Below, piece after piece: positions 1 through 11,550 of a DNA stretch of 64,000 bases. The stretch's first letter is position 1; each line of letters begins with the position of its first letter. Under the pieces are notes generated by a model. That model was not told the DNA's origin. It saw only the letters and a list, made by a program, of their open reading frames with translations, and made no database searches. Made by a program: the position numbers and the translations under genes. The stretch is from Gambelia wislizenii. Its lineage: Eukaryota; Chordata; Lepidosauria; Squamata; Crotaphytidae. Location of the stretch: the NCBI GenBank assembly GCA_030847615.1, contig JAUMIR010000002.1, forward strand, positions 284,064,028 to 284,128,027, written 5' to 3'.

Positions 1-1279
1 ACCATGTGCATTTGCATATGTGTGTATGTTGATGTTGGGATAAGAGGAGATTGGGCAAGAACTCCCTATCCTGGTGAGTTAATTGGCTGACTTCATGTAT
101 GGGGAGCAAGTGGAGGTTGGCAGCAGTACAGTTCCTAATTAGTGGGTGTTTGCCAGGATGCCGTGGGCAAGTCTGCCATCCTTCCTGCACCCTTTAAAAT
201 CTCTTCTACTTGTGTTTTTCTTTCTACCTCTGGGGCTGCTGGAGTGGCATCACTGTGCATCTTGCATTTGTGGCAGTGTTGTGCCAATGGGAGGGGTATC
301 CCTGTCATCTTGAGTTGTCTCTCTCCACAAGTTGCGGGGGGGGGGAAGAGGCATTATTACTGTCTCAGTCCATAATTGGGGGGTATGGGGGACATGCCAG
401 TGTTTCCATATTTGTGTGTGGGGTTGGTGGGGTTTTTGTTTGTTTTTGGGTGGTGATGGGGTTATTATTTCCTCCTTACTTCCTGCCGTAAGTATGAATG
501 AGGATCTTAGCAACTGCTTCACCAGTCTAGCTCTTGCACAGTGGAGTAGTGGAATGTTCAGCCGATCTTTTCTACTAGCTGAAATGTTGCAAGAGAGACA
601 AAATGAAGGACAGACAGACCTACAGACCAGGATGAAATTACAGTTTCTTCATGAGTTCTTTGGTGGTGGTGGGAGTTTTAATCTCCATGCAAATGAGAAA
701 GAGATCAAGAATGAGAAAGAGACCAAGCTTTCATGCTGTAGCCTAGAACCCAGAAACACTGCAGACAACTGCATTTCTTTCTTTAATGTCAGCTCGACAT
801 CATCCTTGGTCTTTTGAATGGAACCATTCATATTCCATTATTCCCTGGGTTTGCCAGGCTGACAAGGAGAACAAACCCATTGGGGGTCACTCTAACTGTG
901 GTGGTTTTGTATGTGAAAAAGGAAAAAAGAAAAGAAAAAGAAAAGGCCGTTCCTCACAAGTTTTGGAAAGGAAATTCTGAGTCACATACTCTTGCAGCTG
1001 GTTCAGACAGGCTAGAAGGGGGGTAGGGGGTGGGTGGAGAAGAGGTTGAGGCAGACCCTGACTCATCCAGAGCAGCCTCTTCGCTGAACTGGGGGCTCCA
1101 GAGGAAATGAAGTCACTTCGAGAGCGGGGGGAAGGGAGGCCTTGCGGGTCCAAGGGAAGGCAGGAAACAAACTCAGGAGTGTCTTTTTTTTCTTCGTGAA
1201 GGTGGTTTGTGGAGGAGGGGAGAAGAAGAAGAGGGGATCAGCAAAAGTATGAAGGAAACCATTAACGCCAGGGCCTTGG
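1..1279. other. Upstream flank of ZYX, no gene seen
   Basis: This stretch is moderately G/T-rich on the + strand and contains no exon-like open frame with splice sites that I can support. Short open frames here have low-complexity translations and resemble nothing I recognise. It is most simply the distal 5' flank of ZYX. Confidence 0.5.
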
Positions 1280-1934
1280 GCTAGGGGGGAAAGGGAGGCC
1301 ATGTCGAGGGGTGGGCGCCGCGGGATTGGGATGAGGGAGGGGGGAGAGAGTTAAGCCAAACGTGGTTAACCGGAGAGCTGCTGCCTCGCCCTTCCATTTC
1401 GTTTCGTCTTAGGCATCCTTACTTTCTTAGTTGTAAACTGTGGCACGGTGAAGAGGCTTTCCTCTCAGTAAGCGGGGCGGGCGCGGGAATCTCTGGCCAA
1501 TTTAAGAAGTTATGTGCTCGGCGAGGGGTCTGGTTTCTGTGGCCCTCAGGCGCGTGGGAGTGCGTGTGTGAGAGAGAAACCCACACCAAACCCACCCTTT
1601 GCCCATTTACTCGCGAGGAAGCCCGAGGAACCGCCGCAAAGAGGGGCCGTCCCCTGGGCACAGGGGCACTCCGGGGAGCAAGCCCAGGGCGGTGGCGAGG
1701 AAACCAGGCGGGGGGCCAGACGCAGGCGGGGCGTGGGGGGCAGGGATGGGCCGCGAGGCACACTTTTGGAGAGCAGAAGCGTCGGCCCCTTTCGTGTGTG
1801 TGTGCGTTGCCCTCTCCTCCTCCTCCACACTCCCTCTTTTTTCTTTTCTCCCGCCCGCTCTGTCGCCGGCCTCCCCTGGTTGCCACATTCCCGGCTGACT
1901 GAGCTCAGCTGTTTCGCCCCAGAGCAGCCTCTCT

Positions 1935-1944
1935 CCTTTTATGG
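1935..1944 (+). promoter_or_regulatory. CArG box (serum response element)
   Basis: The ten bases CCTTTTATGG fit the SRF consensus CC(A/T)6GG exactly. The site lies inside the CpG island, about 335 bases before the first splice donor. Zyxin is a known SRF/MRTF target gene in mammals, which makes this site a likely functional element. Occupancy is inferred, not shown. Confidence 0.6.
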
Positions 1945-1964
1945 TCACGCAGCCTGGGCAGGGC

Positions 1965-2279
1965 GAGGCTCCCTCCGGCCCCGCGGGTGTGCCGGGGCTG
2001 CTCCTCGGGAGGCTCCTCTGCGCCCGCCCCTTCCCGAACTTCCTCCAGAGCCCTCTGGGCAGCGCTCGCCAAAGTTGCGCGCCGGCCAGGCGGAGAGAGC
2101 GAGGCAGCGCGAGGCAGAGAGGGGCCGGAGGCGAGGAAGAGGAGGCCAGCGCGCCAGGGAGAGGGTCGCCCCCGCCCCGGCTGAAACCCCCCCCCCCCGG
2201 GGCACCCCGAAGCATCTCTCGCCCTCTTCTCTCCTCAGCCACACGCAAGCCCTCCTCTGCTGCCCCCGTCGCCCCGAAG
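1965..2279 (+). other. ZYX: ZYX exon 1, non-coding (5'UTR)
   Basis: A strong splice donor (CGAAG|GTAAGG) at 2279/2280 lies in the CpG island and has no convincing coding frame before it. Mammalian ZYX also has a non-coding first exon followed by a start codon in exon 2. The 5' boundary given is only a guess placed just downstream of the CArG box; the true start site needs cap or RNA data. Confidence 0.5.
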
Positions 2280-2732
2280 GTAAGGCTGCCTCTCGCCCTC
2301 CCTTTTCTCTTACAATAGTTGCAGCAGCAGCAGCAGCGCCACCCGGGTTTTCGGGGTCTCTTGCCATGCCTCCTCGTTCGTTTTGGGGAGCGGAACTGGG
2401 AAGGGGGATGGACGCGATGCTGCTGCTGCTGTTGCCGCCGCCGCCACCGGGCCATTGGGTTTGTTCCTCGCCCCACGTGGGCCGGACTCTCTTCTGGGCG
2501 GCGGGTCCCCACGAGGCTTCTCCCCATCGTGTGTGGGCGACCGCGAGGGCTTTTCTCCTCCTCTTCCTCTGGCTCTGAGGGGGTCGCGGACTCTGCCCGT
2601 GAGGGGCGTGTAGGACTGCAGGGCGAGGTGTCTCTCTCACACACACACCCCGACACCCCCCCCCCGAGACACGCGAGGTCGCCTTTTTACGCGAAAGCCC
2701 TGCCCGTCTCGGGTTTGATGGGTTCTCTCGTT

Positions 2733-2815
2733 TTGCCACTCACATCAGCCTCAGCATGGCCATTGGTCAGGGATGATGGGAGTTGTAGCCTGACACATCT
2801 GGAGGGCATCTTGCG
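2733..2815. repeat. Short interspersed repeat (CATCTGGAGGG type)
   Basis: One of several related pieces in the window built around CCATTGGTCAGGGATGATGG, a GGGAGTTGTAG block, and CATCTGGAGGGCA. Other copies are near 3958-4085, 4200-4290, 6395-6515, 16437-16550, 24240-24310 and 26385-26505. Family not identified. This copy lies at the edge of the ZYX CpG island. Confidence 0.5.
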
Positions 2816-3611
2816 CGGGGTGCCTTGGCCTTAGAAGAAGCCTGGGGTGGGATGGGGTGAGGGAGAAGGACAGGGGTTGGGAGAGCAGCTCCTCCTTTTC
2901 GAGGGATCTCCTCAGGACCTACTGCGAAGTGTCCCCTCTTGGTTCTTTCTTGCCAGACAAACACTCCCACCCACCCCTCCCTCCGCCCGCCTTAAGGGAA
3001 ATACCTCCGGCATCAAGTCTCCTCCTTTCTCTTGTAAAAAGCTTGGCAGCTGGTGAAAGTTGAGATGCGGGCTGGGAGTTGTTGCGGGCTTCCAGCTAAA
3101 ACAGGCTCCTCTCGCTCTCGCTAAGCCCCTTTCCCAAGCATTTTTCCAGATGTATGTATTTGGGTAGTGGAAACAACGCATGCATTCTTGCGGGCATCTG
3201 TGCAGTTGTTGCATTGTTCCCCTGGCCTTCCTGGGGAAGATGTGAGCTGACTGTTTCACTATGGCATCTAGCCCTGCCCTTAAAGAATAAAGAAAGGGCT
3301 GTGGGTGTGAACTGCTTGTGAAAACTGTATTTGACTGTAGGCCTTACTTTCACTTCTGTTCCCTGCATCGCTTTGCAAGGCTGCTTTTTCTTTTCTTTTT
3401 TTGGCCAGCAGAACAAAACACAAGATAAGCAGCGAGGGTTTGGCAGTGAGGAAGGAAGAAAGACAACATTGCCGAAGAAATCTTGCCCTGTTTGTGCACT
3501 TGTTGAGCATTAGCCTTATGAGCAAAACAGAACTTCTGTTTCCTGAGGAAGTATACTTTTGAATATCAGATGCTGTCTGCAGTGTATAGGAGAAGGCCTC
3601 CTCCTCATAGG

Positions 3612-3840
3612 GAGAGCATGATGTAAGTGGCTTGACGATGATTCTGGAAGACCAGGGTTCAAATCCTTGCTCAGTCATGGAAACCCACTTGGTGACACAC
3701 TCTCAAGTCACACTTTTTCAGCCTCAGAGGAAGGCAATGGCAAACTCCTTCTGAGTAAATCTTGCCAAGAAAACCCCATGATAGGATTGTCTTAGGATTG
3801 CCTACATTGAAAACGTCTTGAAGGCACACAACACACACAC
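3612..3840 (+). mobile_element. tRNA-derived SINE
   Basis: The element has a B-box-like CAGGGTTCAAATCC, the diagnostic body CTCAGAGGAAGGCAATGGCA and GCCAAGAAAACCCC, and a GTCTTGAAGGCACACAACAC tail with CA repeats. The same family recurs at 4829, 23955, 50538 and 53426. It lies in ZYX intron 1. Confidence 0.8.
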
Positions 3841-3957
3841 CTTCATGCCCTGCTTGTGGGGTTCTGTGTAAGCATCTGGCCAAACTCTGTTTCACATAGC
3901 ATGGTGTTTGTAGTAAATTTTGGTTGGATCCCTTAAGGGGGCATCTGATGTTGTAGT

Positions 3958-4085
3958 AATACCAGCCTTCTCCAATGTGGGGTTCTCTAGTTTTGCAGCT
4001 CTCATCAGCCTCAGTCAGTATGACCATTGGTCAGGGACGATGGGAGGTGTAGTCTAACACATCTGGAGGGCACCAGGCTCAGGAG
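3958..4085. repeat. Short interspersed repeat (CATCTGGAGGG type)
   Basis: Related to the piece at 2733-2815: it has CCATTGGTCAGGGACGATGG and CATCTGGAGGGCACCAGG. It is probably a MITE or SINE fragment; the family is not identified. Confidence 0.5.
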
Positions 4086-4742
4086 AACCATGCTAGGTCT
4101 GCCTATTTCACTGAAAATTTCAAGGGTCAGCCAGTGAGTTTGGTGAAAACAAGAGCTGGACTGTTCTCTAGCAACCATCACACTGTTATGGAAATAATTA
4201 CTCTAGTACAGCCATCCCTATTCTGGTGCTGTACCAAAATCTCCAGCTGCCATCAGCCTGCACATCTGGAGGGCATGAGGTTGGGGAAGGCTGCTATCGC
4301 TTCAGACTGCTCTGTTAGGTTGAGAGCTTGCCACGTGAATTTCTCAAAAGTTTTCATATGCTCAGTCTGTGAAAGATTGATACTTTCCATCGGTGGCGGC
4401 ACTAGGGGTGCAGTGTGGCTGAACCGCACCAGGTGACACCACCAGGTGGAGGGGTGACACCAGCCTTAGTGACACCACAGCTTTCCATGCACCTAGATCT
4501 GTGTAAGTTATGTAACCTGTTGCCTGCAAAGATAATGCAACCCTTTCCCCACTGTTTTCTTCTTCAGAATTGGTTTAGAATGGGGAAAAAATGATACGCA
4601 ATAACCCAACTGGGTGTGACCTAGGTCTAGGATAGAGGATGTAGGTGCTTTTAAGCATAAGAACCTCTCAACTGATTGGTTTCACTTCCCTCTGGATATT
4701 ATGTTTATGTTCAGCCTTTGTATCTCAGCAGCCAAAATGTTT

Positions 4743-5175
4743 GTCAGCCTGTAGACCCTGAAGGCACCATATCCTGTCTGATCTTGCAAGCTAAGCAGGG
4801 TCAGCTCTGGTTAGGACTTGGATGGGAGTTATTGTGTGCCTTCAAACCATTTCCAACTTATGGCAGCCCTCAGGCGAACCCATCATGGGGTTTTCTTGGC
4901 AAGATTTGTTCAGAGGGGATTTGCCTTGGCCTTCCTCTGAGGCTGAGAGAGTGTGACTTGCCCAAGGTCACCGAGTGGGTTTCCATGGCCAAGCAGGGAT
5001 TGAACCCTGGTCTCCAGAGTTGTAATCCAATGCTCAAATCTATACCACACTGGCTCCCTTAGATGGGAGACTGCCAACAAATCTCAAGAGTTGTGAGCTA
5101 TATTTCAGAGGAAGGAACTGGCAAAACAACCTCTGAGTATTCCTTGCCTAAGAAAACCCTATGAACTTCATGGGC
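4743..5175 (+). mobile_element. 5S-rRNA-derived SINE, interrupted
   Basis: The 5' part carries 5S-rRNA-like sequence (TGTCTGATCTTGCAAGCTAA, GCAGGGTCAG, GACTTGGATGGGAG) and resumes after 5061 with the SINE body and GCCTAAGAAAACCCTATGAA. A tRNA SINE sits inside it. The family matches lizard 5S-Sauria-type SINEs. Confidence 0.8.
4829..5061 (-). mobile_element. tRNA-derived SINE nested in a 5S SINE
   Basis: It reads on the - strand: tail near 4840, GCCAAGAAAACCCC, GCCTCAGAGGAAGGCCAAGG and a GGTTCAATCC B-box-like motif at its right. It is flanked by GATGGGAG at 4821-4828 and 5062-5069, consistent with a target-site duplication inside the host SINE. Confidence 0.82.
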
Positions 5176-5544
5176 TCACCAATGGGGCTTCTGGCAAATC
5201 TTTTATGGTACAATCGCCCTGAGGTGCTCATGGAATTTTTATGGGTGGTCCAGATAGTGATGTCTCTCACTTGTCATCCTGTGTGTTCCCTCTGCTGTTT
5301 CTATTGGCAAAAAGCATTCATTAAGGAAAGGAAAGTGGAATGGCTGCACAGTGGGGGGAGGATTGAATGGCAGTTTGGGGAGCTGTCTGTCTGGAAGTGC
5401 CTTAGAATGTGAATGAGTGTATGAACTGTCTGGTTCAGTGTCTGAGTCAAGAGCAGACTTGTGGCCCTGCTTAGAGCAACAGACATGTGTTGTGGCTTCC
5501 TACCTTTTTTCCAGTGAGCTCAAAACAATGTACATGGCTCTCTT

Positions 5545-5695
5545 CCTCACCACAACCCAGTGAGATAGGTCAGGCTGACCGAGTGTGACTCACCCAAAGT
5601 CACTCTATGAATTTGTTGGGTCAGTGAGGATTAGAACTTGGACCTCCCAAGTCAAAGTCCAACTTGAACTCTCTAACCAGTACACCTCAGTGACT
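5545..5695 (-). mobile_element. Old SINE fragment, MIR/CORE-like
   Basis: The stretch has the familiar CTCACCACAACCCAGTGAGA, ACTCACCCAAAGTCACTCTA layout seen in old tRNA-CORE SINEs in reverse orientation. Divergence is high, so the family call is tentative. Confidence 0.35.
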
Positions 5696-5726
5696 TTTCC
5701 CAGAATTGCATACAAGGAGAGACATA

Positions 5727-6299
5727 GGAGATTATCAGACACATTAAAAGTGGCGTGACAGCAATGCAGGAGATTGCAAAAGGGCTCCCTTATCAGACAT
5801 CCTCGTTATGCACCCGTTCTACTGCCCTTCTGCAGGCGCTGCTTTTTATTGACAGGAGAAGCCATCACTAGATCCCTCCTTCTGTTCCTAGCACAGATTT
5901 TCCTGTGTGCAACCCGTTTCGCTGGCGAGATCTCAGCGTCAATGGGAGGTTCCTGCCAGAACACTTCTGGGTGAGATCGGGACATCAAGGTAAGTAACAC
6001 ACTTTTTATGACCCTCCCTGGGTTACTTGTACTTTATAAAGTGTGTTTTTGTGCTAGCTGTCACTTTTTTGGTGTTCTTTTTCTTTTGAATTTCCTGCGC
6101 TCACGTCTTCTTGTGGGATTTCGATTCAGGAAGTGAACGGAGCTTCATTAGAGCTCTGTTTACTCCTGAGCTGCCTGACCGAGGGGAGAGGAGGTAAGTG
6201 CAGTGGGGAGGGTTATTGTGGTGGGACTGGGACGGGACAGGGACAAGAGTGGAGATTGTGGGACAGGAACACTTTTTGCATTCCTGTCTGATTATCTCC
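5727..6299. mobile_element. TIR element (MITE), superfamily unknown
   Basis: The ends form an imperfect terminal inverted repeat: GGAGATTATCAGACA at 5727-5741 and its near reverse complement TGTCTGATTATCTCC at 6285-6299. The interior (about 570 nt in all) has no transposase frame. I could not identify a clear target duplication. It lies in ZYX intron 1. Confidence 0.55.
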
Positions 6300-7337
6300 A
6301 AGTCTTTTCCCTGCTGTGCTGTTTTCTGTGATTAGAGACATCCCTTCCCTACAACTACAGTAAAGCACTGAAACATGGTTACCCTTAGGCCCTCTCTATG
6401 CTGTTGGACTGTAGTTCAACATTTTGTTCTCCCAGCATTTTTCACCATTGACTATGCTGGCTAAGGTTGATGGGAGTTGGAGCTAATTGTATCTGGAAGG
6501 TTGCATGTTCCTGACTAAACCCTGCCCATTAACTGAAATGGTACAAATCAGGGGATTTTTATTTTTTTTTGGCCATTTGTTTCTGCTGACTCTAAACTGT
6601 CTCTGTCATCTCTGCCAAAATACTCTCTGCCCCAGCTCACATGTGCTTTACATATTAATACCATTATTGATTAGATTACAATAGTTAAGAGTTTATCCTA
6701 AAATTTGCATTTACCAGGGTTTAATAATGCTACTGATTGCTCATTCCACAAAAGTTGCTGCAGAAAAGCTGATGTAACAGCAACAGCTTCTCAGCCTATA
6801 TCTACAATGTCTAAAGCCTGACAATGTTGGGCCAATCGTTTTAACTACAGGACATTTGAGCAGGCTCTGTTGACTATTACATGAATAATTTCGCAAGAGA
6901 TGTGTGATTGCAGCTATATGTGGAAATTGTGGTACACAGTAGACGGTGATTGTCACACTTTTCCTCCCTTCAACATTCTAGCCAAAAATACTGGTGTTGC
7001 AAGAGTATTTTATTTGAAATATCTTTATCCAACCTTTCTTTCAAACAAACAAACAAACAAATAAATAAATATTGTGTAAGTCTTAAGCAACCAAAGTAAG
7101 TAAAAACAGGTCAACTATATATATTAAAAATTTACATTGTAATACTTAAATTTACAGTTTGATCTTTCACTTTTATTTTTTTTCTTATAATTAGAACAAA
7201 TCTAAACACATCATTTCTGTATAGTTTGTGTAGGCGAATTGTGACTCTTATCTCATAATTCTTGTAGTCATATATTACATATTCCAGATATCCAACCTTT
7301 CCAATAGTTCAAGATAGCCAATGAGCAGTTGCATGTA

Positions 7338-7560
7338 CAGGTCAACCCCCGTATCCATGGATTCAGTATCCATGGTTTCACTTATCCACATCTGAAAAAA
7401 ATATGTACTGTCTAGGCATTTCTAGGTTCTCTGATGTGATTCTGAGGTCAGTTTTCTGGCATTCATATCATTGAAAATAATAGGGTTCCCTGTTATCCAT
7501 AGTTTCAGGTATCTACAGGGGGTCTTGGAATGTATCCTCTATGGATAAGATGTCGATCCA
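7338..7560. mobile_element. Tigger/pogo-like MITE, degraded
   Basis: It starts after TA with CAGGTCAACCCCCGTATCCA, like the MITEs at 36398 and 39769, and ends in a degraded match (ACAGGGGGTC, CTATGGATAA). The right boundary is approximate. Confidence 0.55.
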
Positions 7561-8811
7561 TAATAATATATATAGGTTTGTATCTTTTCAGCCAACCAGA
7601 GGGAGTTTCTGAAGGTGCATGATATTTGGTGCTGTAAAAGCAATATAACTGCTGGATATGGTAGTCAAAATTACACAAAGCATCTGAAAGAGGGTATAAC
7701 TTATGATTTGGTCCAACATTCCTGGAGGAACATTTCCACCATTTTTCTAAATGCTCCAATAGAAAGGGCCTGGGGGGGATTTCTAGTTGTGGAATTCCAC
7801 AAATGAGGCACTATCACAGAGAAGGCCCTTCTTCCCATAGCTGCCATCTCCCTTTTAATGGGAGAAAGGGGCGTGAGTGTGTGGCAGAATTCACTTGCTC
7901 TTAACCCATTAGTTTTTTGGGAGAGGGACAAGGTGATAAGAAGAGGTATTTTCAGCAGAATCTGAGCCATTGAAAACTGAACTGTTTTCCTGCAAGAGCT
8001 TTTGCAGTTTGCTTTGTATTTCAAAGCAATGACTGGCCTAAAACCCAGAAGCTCCTCCTCCATTTTGGGGAGTGCAGTGAATAAAATGTGGCCTGGAATC
8101 CTAACTTCTTCCCTGTCCTCCTGAAAGGCATTAGGACAGTGATTGGAGACAAGATTATGTCTCCTCCACCAAAATAATTCCAAAGACAAGTAGTGCTAGA
8201 GCTGTCCTGGTGCCTCCTGCATTTTGCAACAGTATACAGGGAGCATCTTCTTCCCTGGGGCAGACCTAATAACTGGTTGGGGCCTGCCCAGTGGATGGTG
8301 CTCTCTTGCATGCTGTATGCCCATTGTAAACATTGCACTTGTCTGTGTATTGGTTCTTAAGTGTCTTTCATTTGTGGCATTTGGTGCACGTGTTTGACTT
8401 GCATTCACATGTTTTTTTGATGGGCAGCAGGTCTAGATTCTTAAAATTTACAAGTCATCTTTTCATCATCTGACATTTTATTTCAAGTGTCACTTCAAGG
8501 AATGGAAGTAGCATGGGGAGGGAGGGAGTTGTAAGAAGTACTGTACTGTAGCAATGTTGACTTCTGGGGGTGGGTGAGGTCAGTGGGAAGGGAAAGGAGA
8601 GACAAGATCGGCAGGGCAGCTGCAAATGGGAATCTGTTGAAAACATGTGAGAAAGGGGGTTGTTCTTGGGTCAAGGAGATGGGAACAGCTGTTCCTGGTA
8701 TGCAAGTATCTTTATGGGGCAGCTGACTCCCTAGTCTTTGTATCCATGTTGTTTGCTTCCATTTTTATCTAATTCTGCCATCTCTTGATAATGTGGCCAG
8801 GAAGGGAATAC

Positions 8812-9020
8812 TTATAATAAATATAATAATAATAAAATTTTATTTCTATCCCGCCCCTCTGCAACGCAATCGGGGCGGCGTACAATATAAAAACTCCATA
8901 GTCCCAGTACCCTAGCCCACCCCCCCTTAAAATAATATTAAACTATAAAAGATTAAAAACATACAGTAAATTAAAAATATATAAATTAGAAAAAGATTAA
9001 AACATACAATAGTTTTTTGT
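8812..9020 (-). mobile_element. LINE/SINE 3'-tail fragment
   Basis: It has an AATAATAATAAAATTTTATT start and a CCCGCCCCTCTGCAACGC, GGGGCGGCGTACAATATAAA body, a pattern common at the 3' ends of reptilian retroposons in reverse orientation. The exact family is not assigned. Confidence 0.4.
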
Positions 9021-11337
9021 TTTTTTTAAAAAACTTGGGGCTGAGGGTACCTGACTTTATTCTTGCTTGAGGCATAACAGAGCAAGATATTTCTGGATGC
9101 CAGCAAAATGTCATAGGACTTAATTGATCAATGTAGGAATTGCTTATTTTGTCTTCATTTTTTGTATATGGACAGAAACTGCTGGGTTTACTTGGAAAAT
9201 ATTTGGCAGGTTCCAAAATAGAATATTTCTGGTCTAAACAAGAATGTGGAATCAATAGGTTCTGCAAGCCACCAATGGCTTTGGTTTCCTGGTGTGCACT
9301 CACTGATGTCACCAATCTAGTGTTTGAGGCCTTGGGGCACTTGAACTAAGGGCCTGGTAGGGCCCAGAGGCAGCTTTAGGTGATAACATGACTCAGCTTA
9401 TATAATACAGATATGCCCCACTTAAAAAAGTAGAAAGTGTTCCTGGAAATTACTACTTCAACAGAAAATTTGGTACCAGATGCAAAATTAACATGGAAAA
9501 AATAAGAGTAGGTTCCTATACCACAAAAAAGAGCAGTTCAACATGCTTTAGCAAACTTTTTATTTCAAACTATCAATAAGTACATGTGAAATTAAACAAT
9601 CAGGTCTCCTTGCATAAGTGGATAAAAACATCTTTGAACCTTCTAGAGACCACTTGAACGCTTCTTCCAAAAGGCATCCAGGAATACCTTTTTCTTTCAT
9701 GAGCTTCCACTTTCCTTATGATTTCCATTTTGGGGGTAAAACCTATCTATGTGTGTTTTTAGCATGATTGGTTAACTGGTGAGGCAGGCAGGATTACCTG
9801 GTCTCCCCTTTGCTTTCATATGGTGTCTGTGCATGCTCAGTAAGGGACCCTAGACTCAGTAAGGGGCTCTTCTGTTTACCTTCCCTGATGTAGACAGGCA
9901 CACAGGACTACAGTAGGCTCAGTTACAGTGGAATGCCATTCTTTCCCAGATCAACATTTATTGCATTGTTCCCTGGAGACATGCTGCTGCAGTCCCTCAC
10001 CAAAAACCTATGTTTCTCCATCCTCCTATACATTCTCAATGTCAGTGCTGCTAAAAAAACTTGCAGCTAGACAGAGGATGAGGGGAAAGGTGGGGGCTGA
10101 GTGAATGTAAAAAGACTTTGTAAAAACGAGCTTCTTTGTGAGAGGCTTTATTAACTAAGTGTATACTGCTTATACTGTAACTGGCCCAGCCTTGGAGCCC
10201 ATTGGAAATTGGGTCCTAGAAACTCATCTAGCTCACTGAGAATCGGACTGGGGCTAAAAAGTTCATTGGGGCAGGATACAGGTAGCCCCTCATTCTGTCT
10301 GGTTCCACTTATTATTGGGAGTATTTGGCACCAGGACATCTGGCATCTTAAAGAATAATGTGGACTTCAACTCTAACTTTTTGAGGTGGGCTTTTCTCTG
10401 CGACCTTTGTACGGAATGGTGTGGTGTAGAGAATTTCCAGTCCTTGATGGGTAAGTGAAGGAGGATAGTGGACAGGGCTTTCTGACTAGGAAGGGTGAGT
10501 TTTAAACCAGGTTGAGTCTTAACACAAAAAGTAACTGTATAATTGTTGACAAATAATGCTTGTCCTTTCCCCACAGCTACAGTGTTTGAAATACTAAGGG
10601 AAAATGCCACACTTAAGATTTGTGTTGTAATTTTTGGATAAAACGTTTCAGTGACATTAAGGTTTAACTATTTGCATAGATCTAGTAATTGTGTGATTGA
10701 CTGACTTTATCTAAAGCACTGTCTCCTTCAACATAATGCCCTTGTCAGCCTCATAACTCTAATAATGGGCTATGTGCATGCACACTGGAGCGCCTGCTTG
10801 CTGTGCTGTACCTAGGCTCCCGCCTGCAAACAGGCCAGCAGCAGGGATGGGCGGGCTTTAGGGCAGTCTGTGTCACTTGGGCTGGGAAAGGAGGAGTGTG
10901 ACTCCAGGAACGTGTCAGCACGGCTGGCTGGGTCCAGGAGTTGCTTCCTGTCTGTGTGTATATGCATACGGGGGTGTGGGGTGTGTGGAGGCGGAGCGGC
11001 AGAATTGCGGAGAAGAGATGAGCAGGCAGCAATGCTGTACAGGGACGCTTATCTCTGGCCTTTCTGAGAGGAAGGACAGAACCACTGCTTCATGTGCAAG
11101 AGGAGGGTCTGTGTGTGAGAGGGAGAGCGTGCATGCGTGCTGTGCATGTGTTTATGTATAGAAGTGGAATGCCAAGGACTTACATGCAGATGACACTTGC
11201 ACGGAATCTACCAGCCTTCCTTTTGTTCTGCTTCTGGTGCCCCTGCCTAAGCTGCTTCTCTTTTGGCCAGCCAGGGCCAGGGTCCTTGAGGTAACACAAA
11301 ACAGGGGCAGCAGCAGGCAGAGACATGGAAGACACTC

Positions 11338-11338
<1 letters not shown>

Positions 11339-11416
<78 letters not shown>
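11339..11416 (+). repeat. Compound microsatellite (GT)9(GA)30
   Basis: Nine GT units run into about thirty GA units with a single base interruption. It lies about 630 nt before ZYX exon 2. Confidence 0.95.
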
Positions 11417-11419
<3 letters not shown>

Positions 11420-11497
11420 GAGGGAGGAGGGTAGTCATGCTGGAAGCTCCCCTGGTACTCTGAAATTGAGGGGAATGCTGTGAATTTGGGCACAGTA

Positions 11498-11498
<1 letters not shown>

Positions 11499-11548
<50 letters not shown>

Positions 11549-11550
11549 AC
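11499..11550 (+). repeat. Compound microsatellite (TC)13(AC)13
   Basis: Thirteen TC units followed by thirteen AC units, the reverse complement of the array at 11339-11416, separated from it by 82 nt. It lies about 500 nt before ZYX exon 2. Confidence 0.95.

Larger units (their letters stand above)
1280..2720 (+). promoter_or_regulatory. ZYX: CpG island promoter of ZYX
   Basis: CpG dinucleotides and G+C rise sharply here compared with the AT-rich surroundings. The block holds GC boxes at 1474-1482 and, on the opposite strand, at about 2021-2030. It also holds a perfect CArG box at 1935-1944. No TATA box is evident, so broad initiation is likely. It is the only large CpG island in the window and it sits upstream of the coding exons in the right orientation, so I infer that it is the ZYX promoter. 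Long open frames on both strands inside it reflect lack of stop codons in GC-rich DNA, not genes. Confidence 0.75.

Noticed and set aside
1514..2656. Open frames of about 350 codons on both strands in the CpG island
   Set aside because: They are GC-rich, low-complexity and overlap each other on opposite strands; no domain or codon signature. They result from the low stop frequency in GC-rich DNA.
7505..8338. Overlapping - strand open frames of up to 162 codons
   Set aside because: No splice structure or recognisable domain; probably old retroposon debris in ZYX intron 1.
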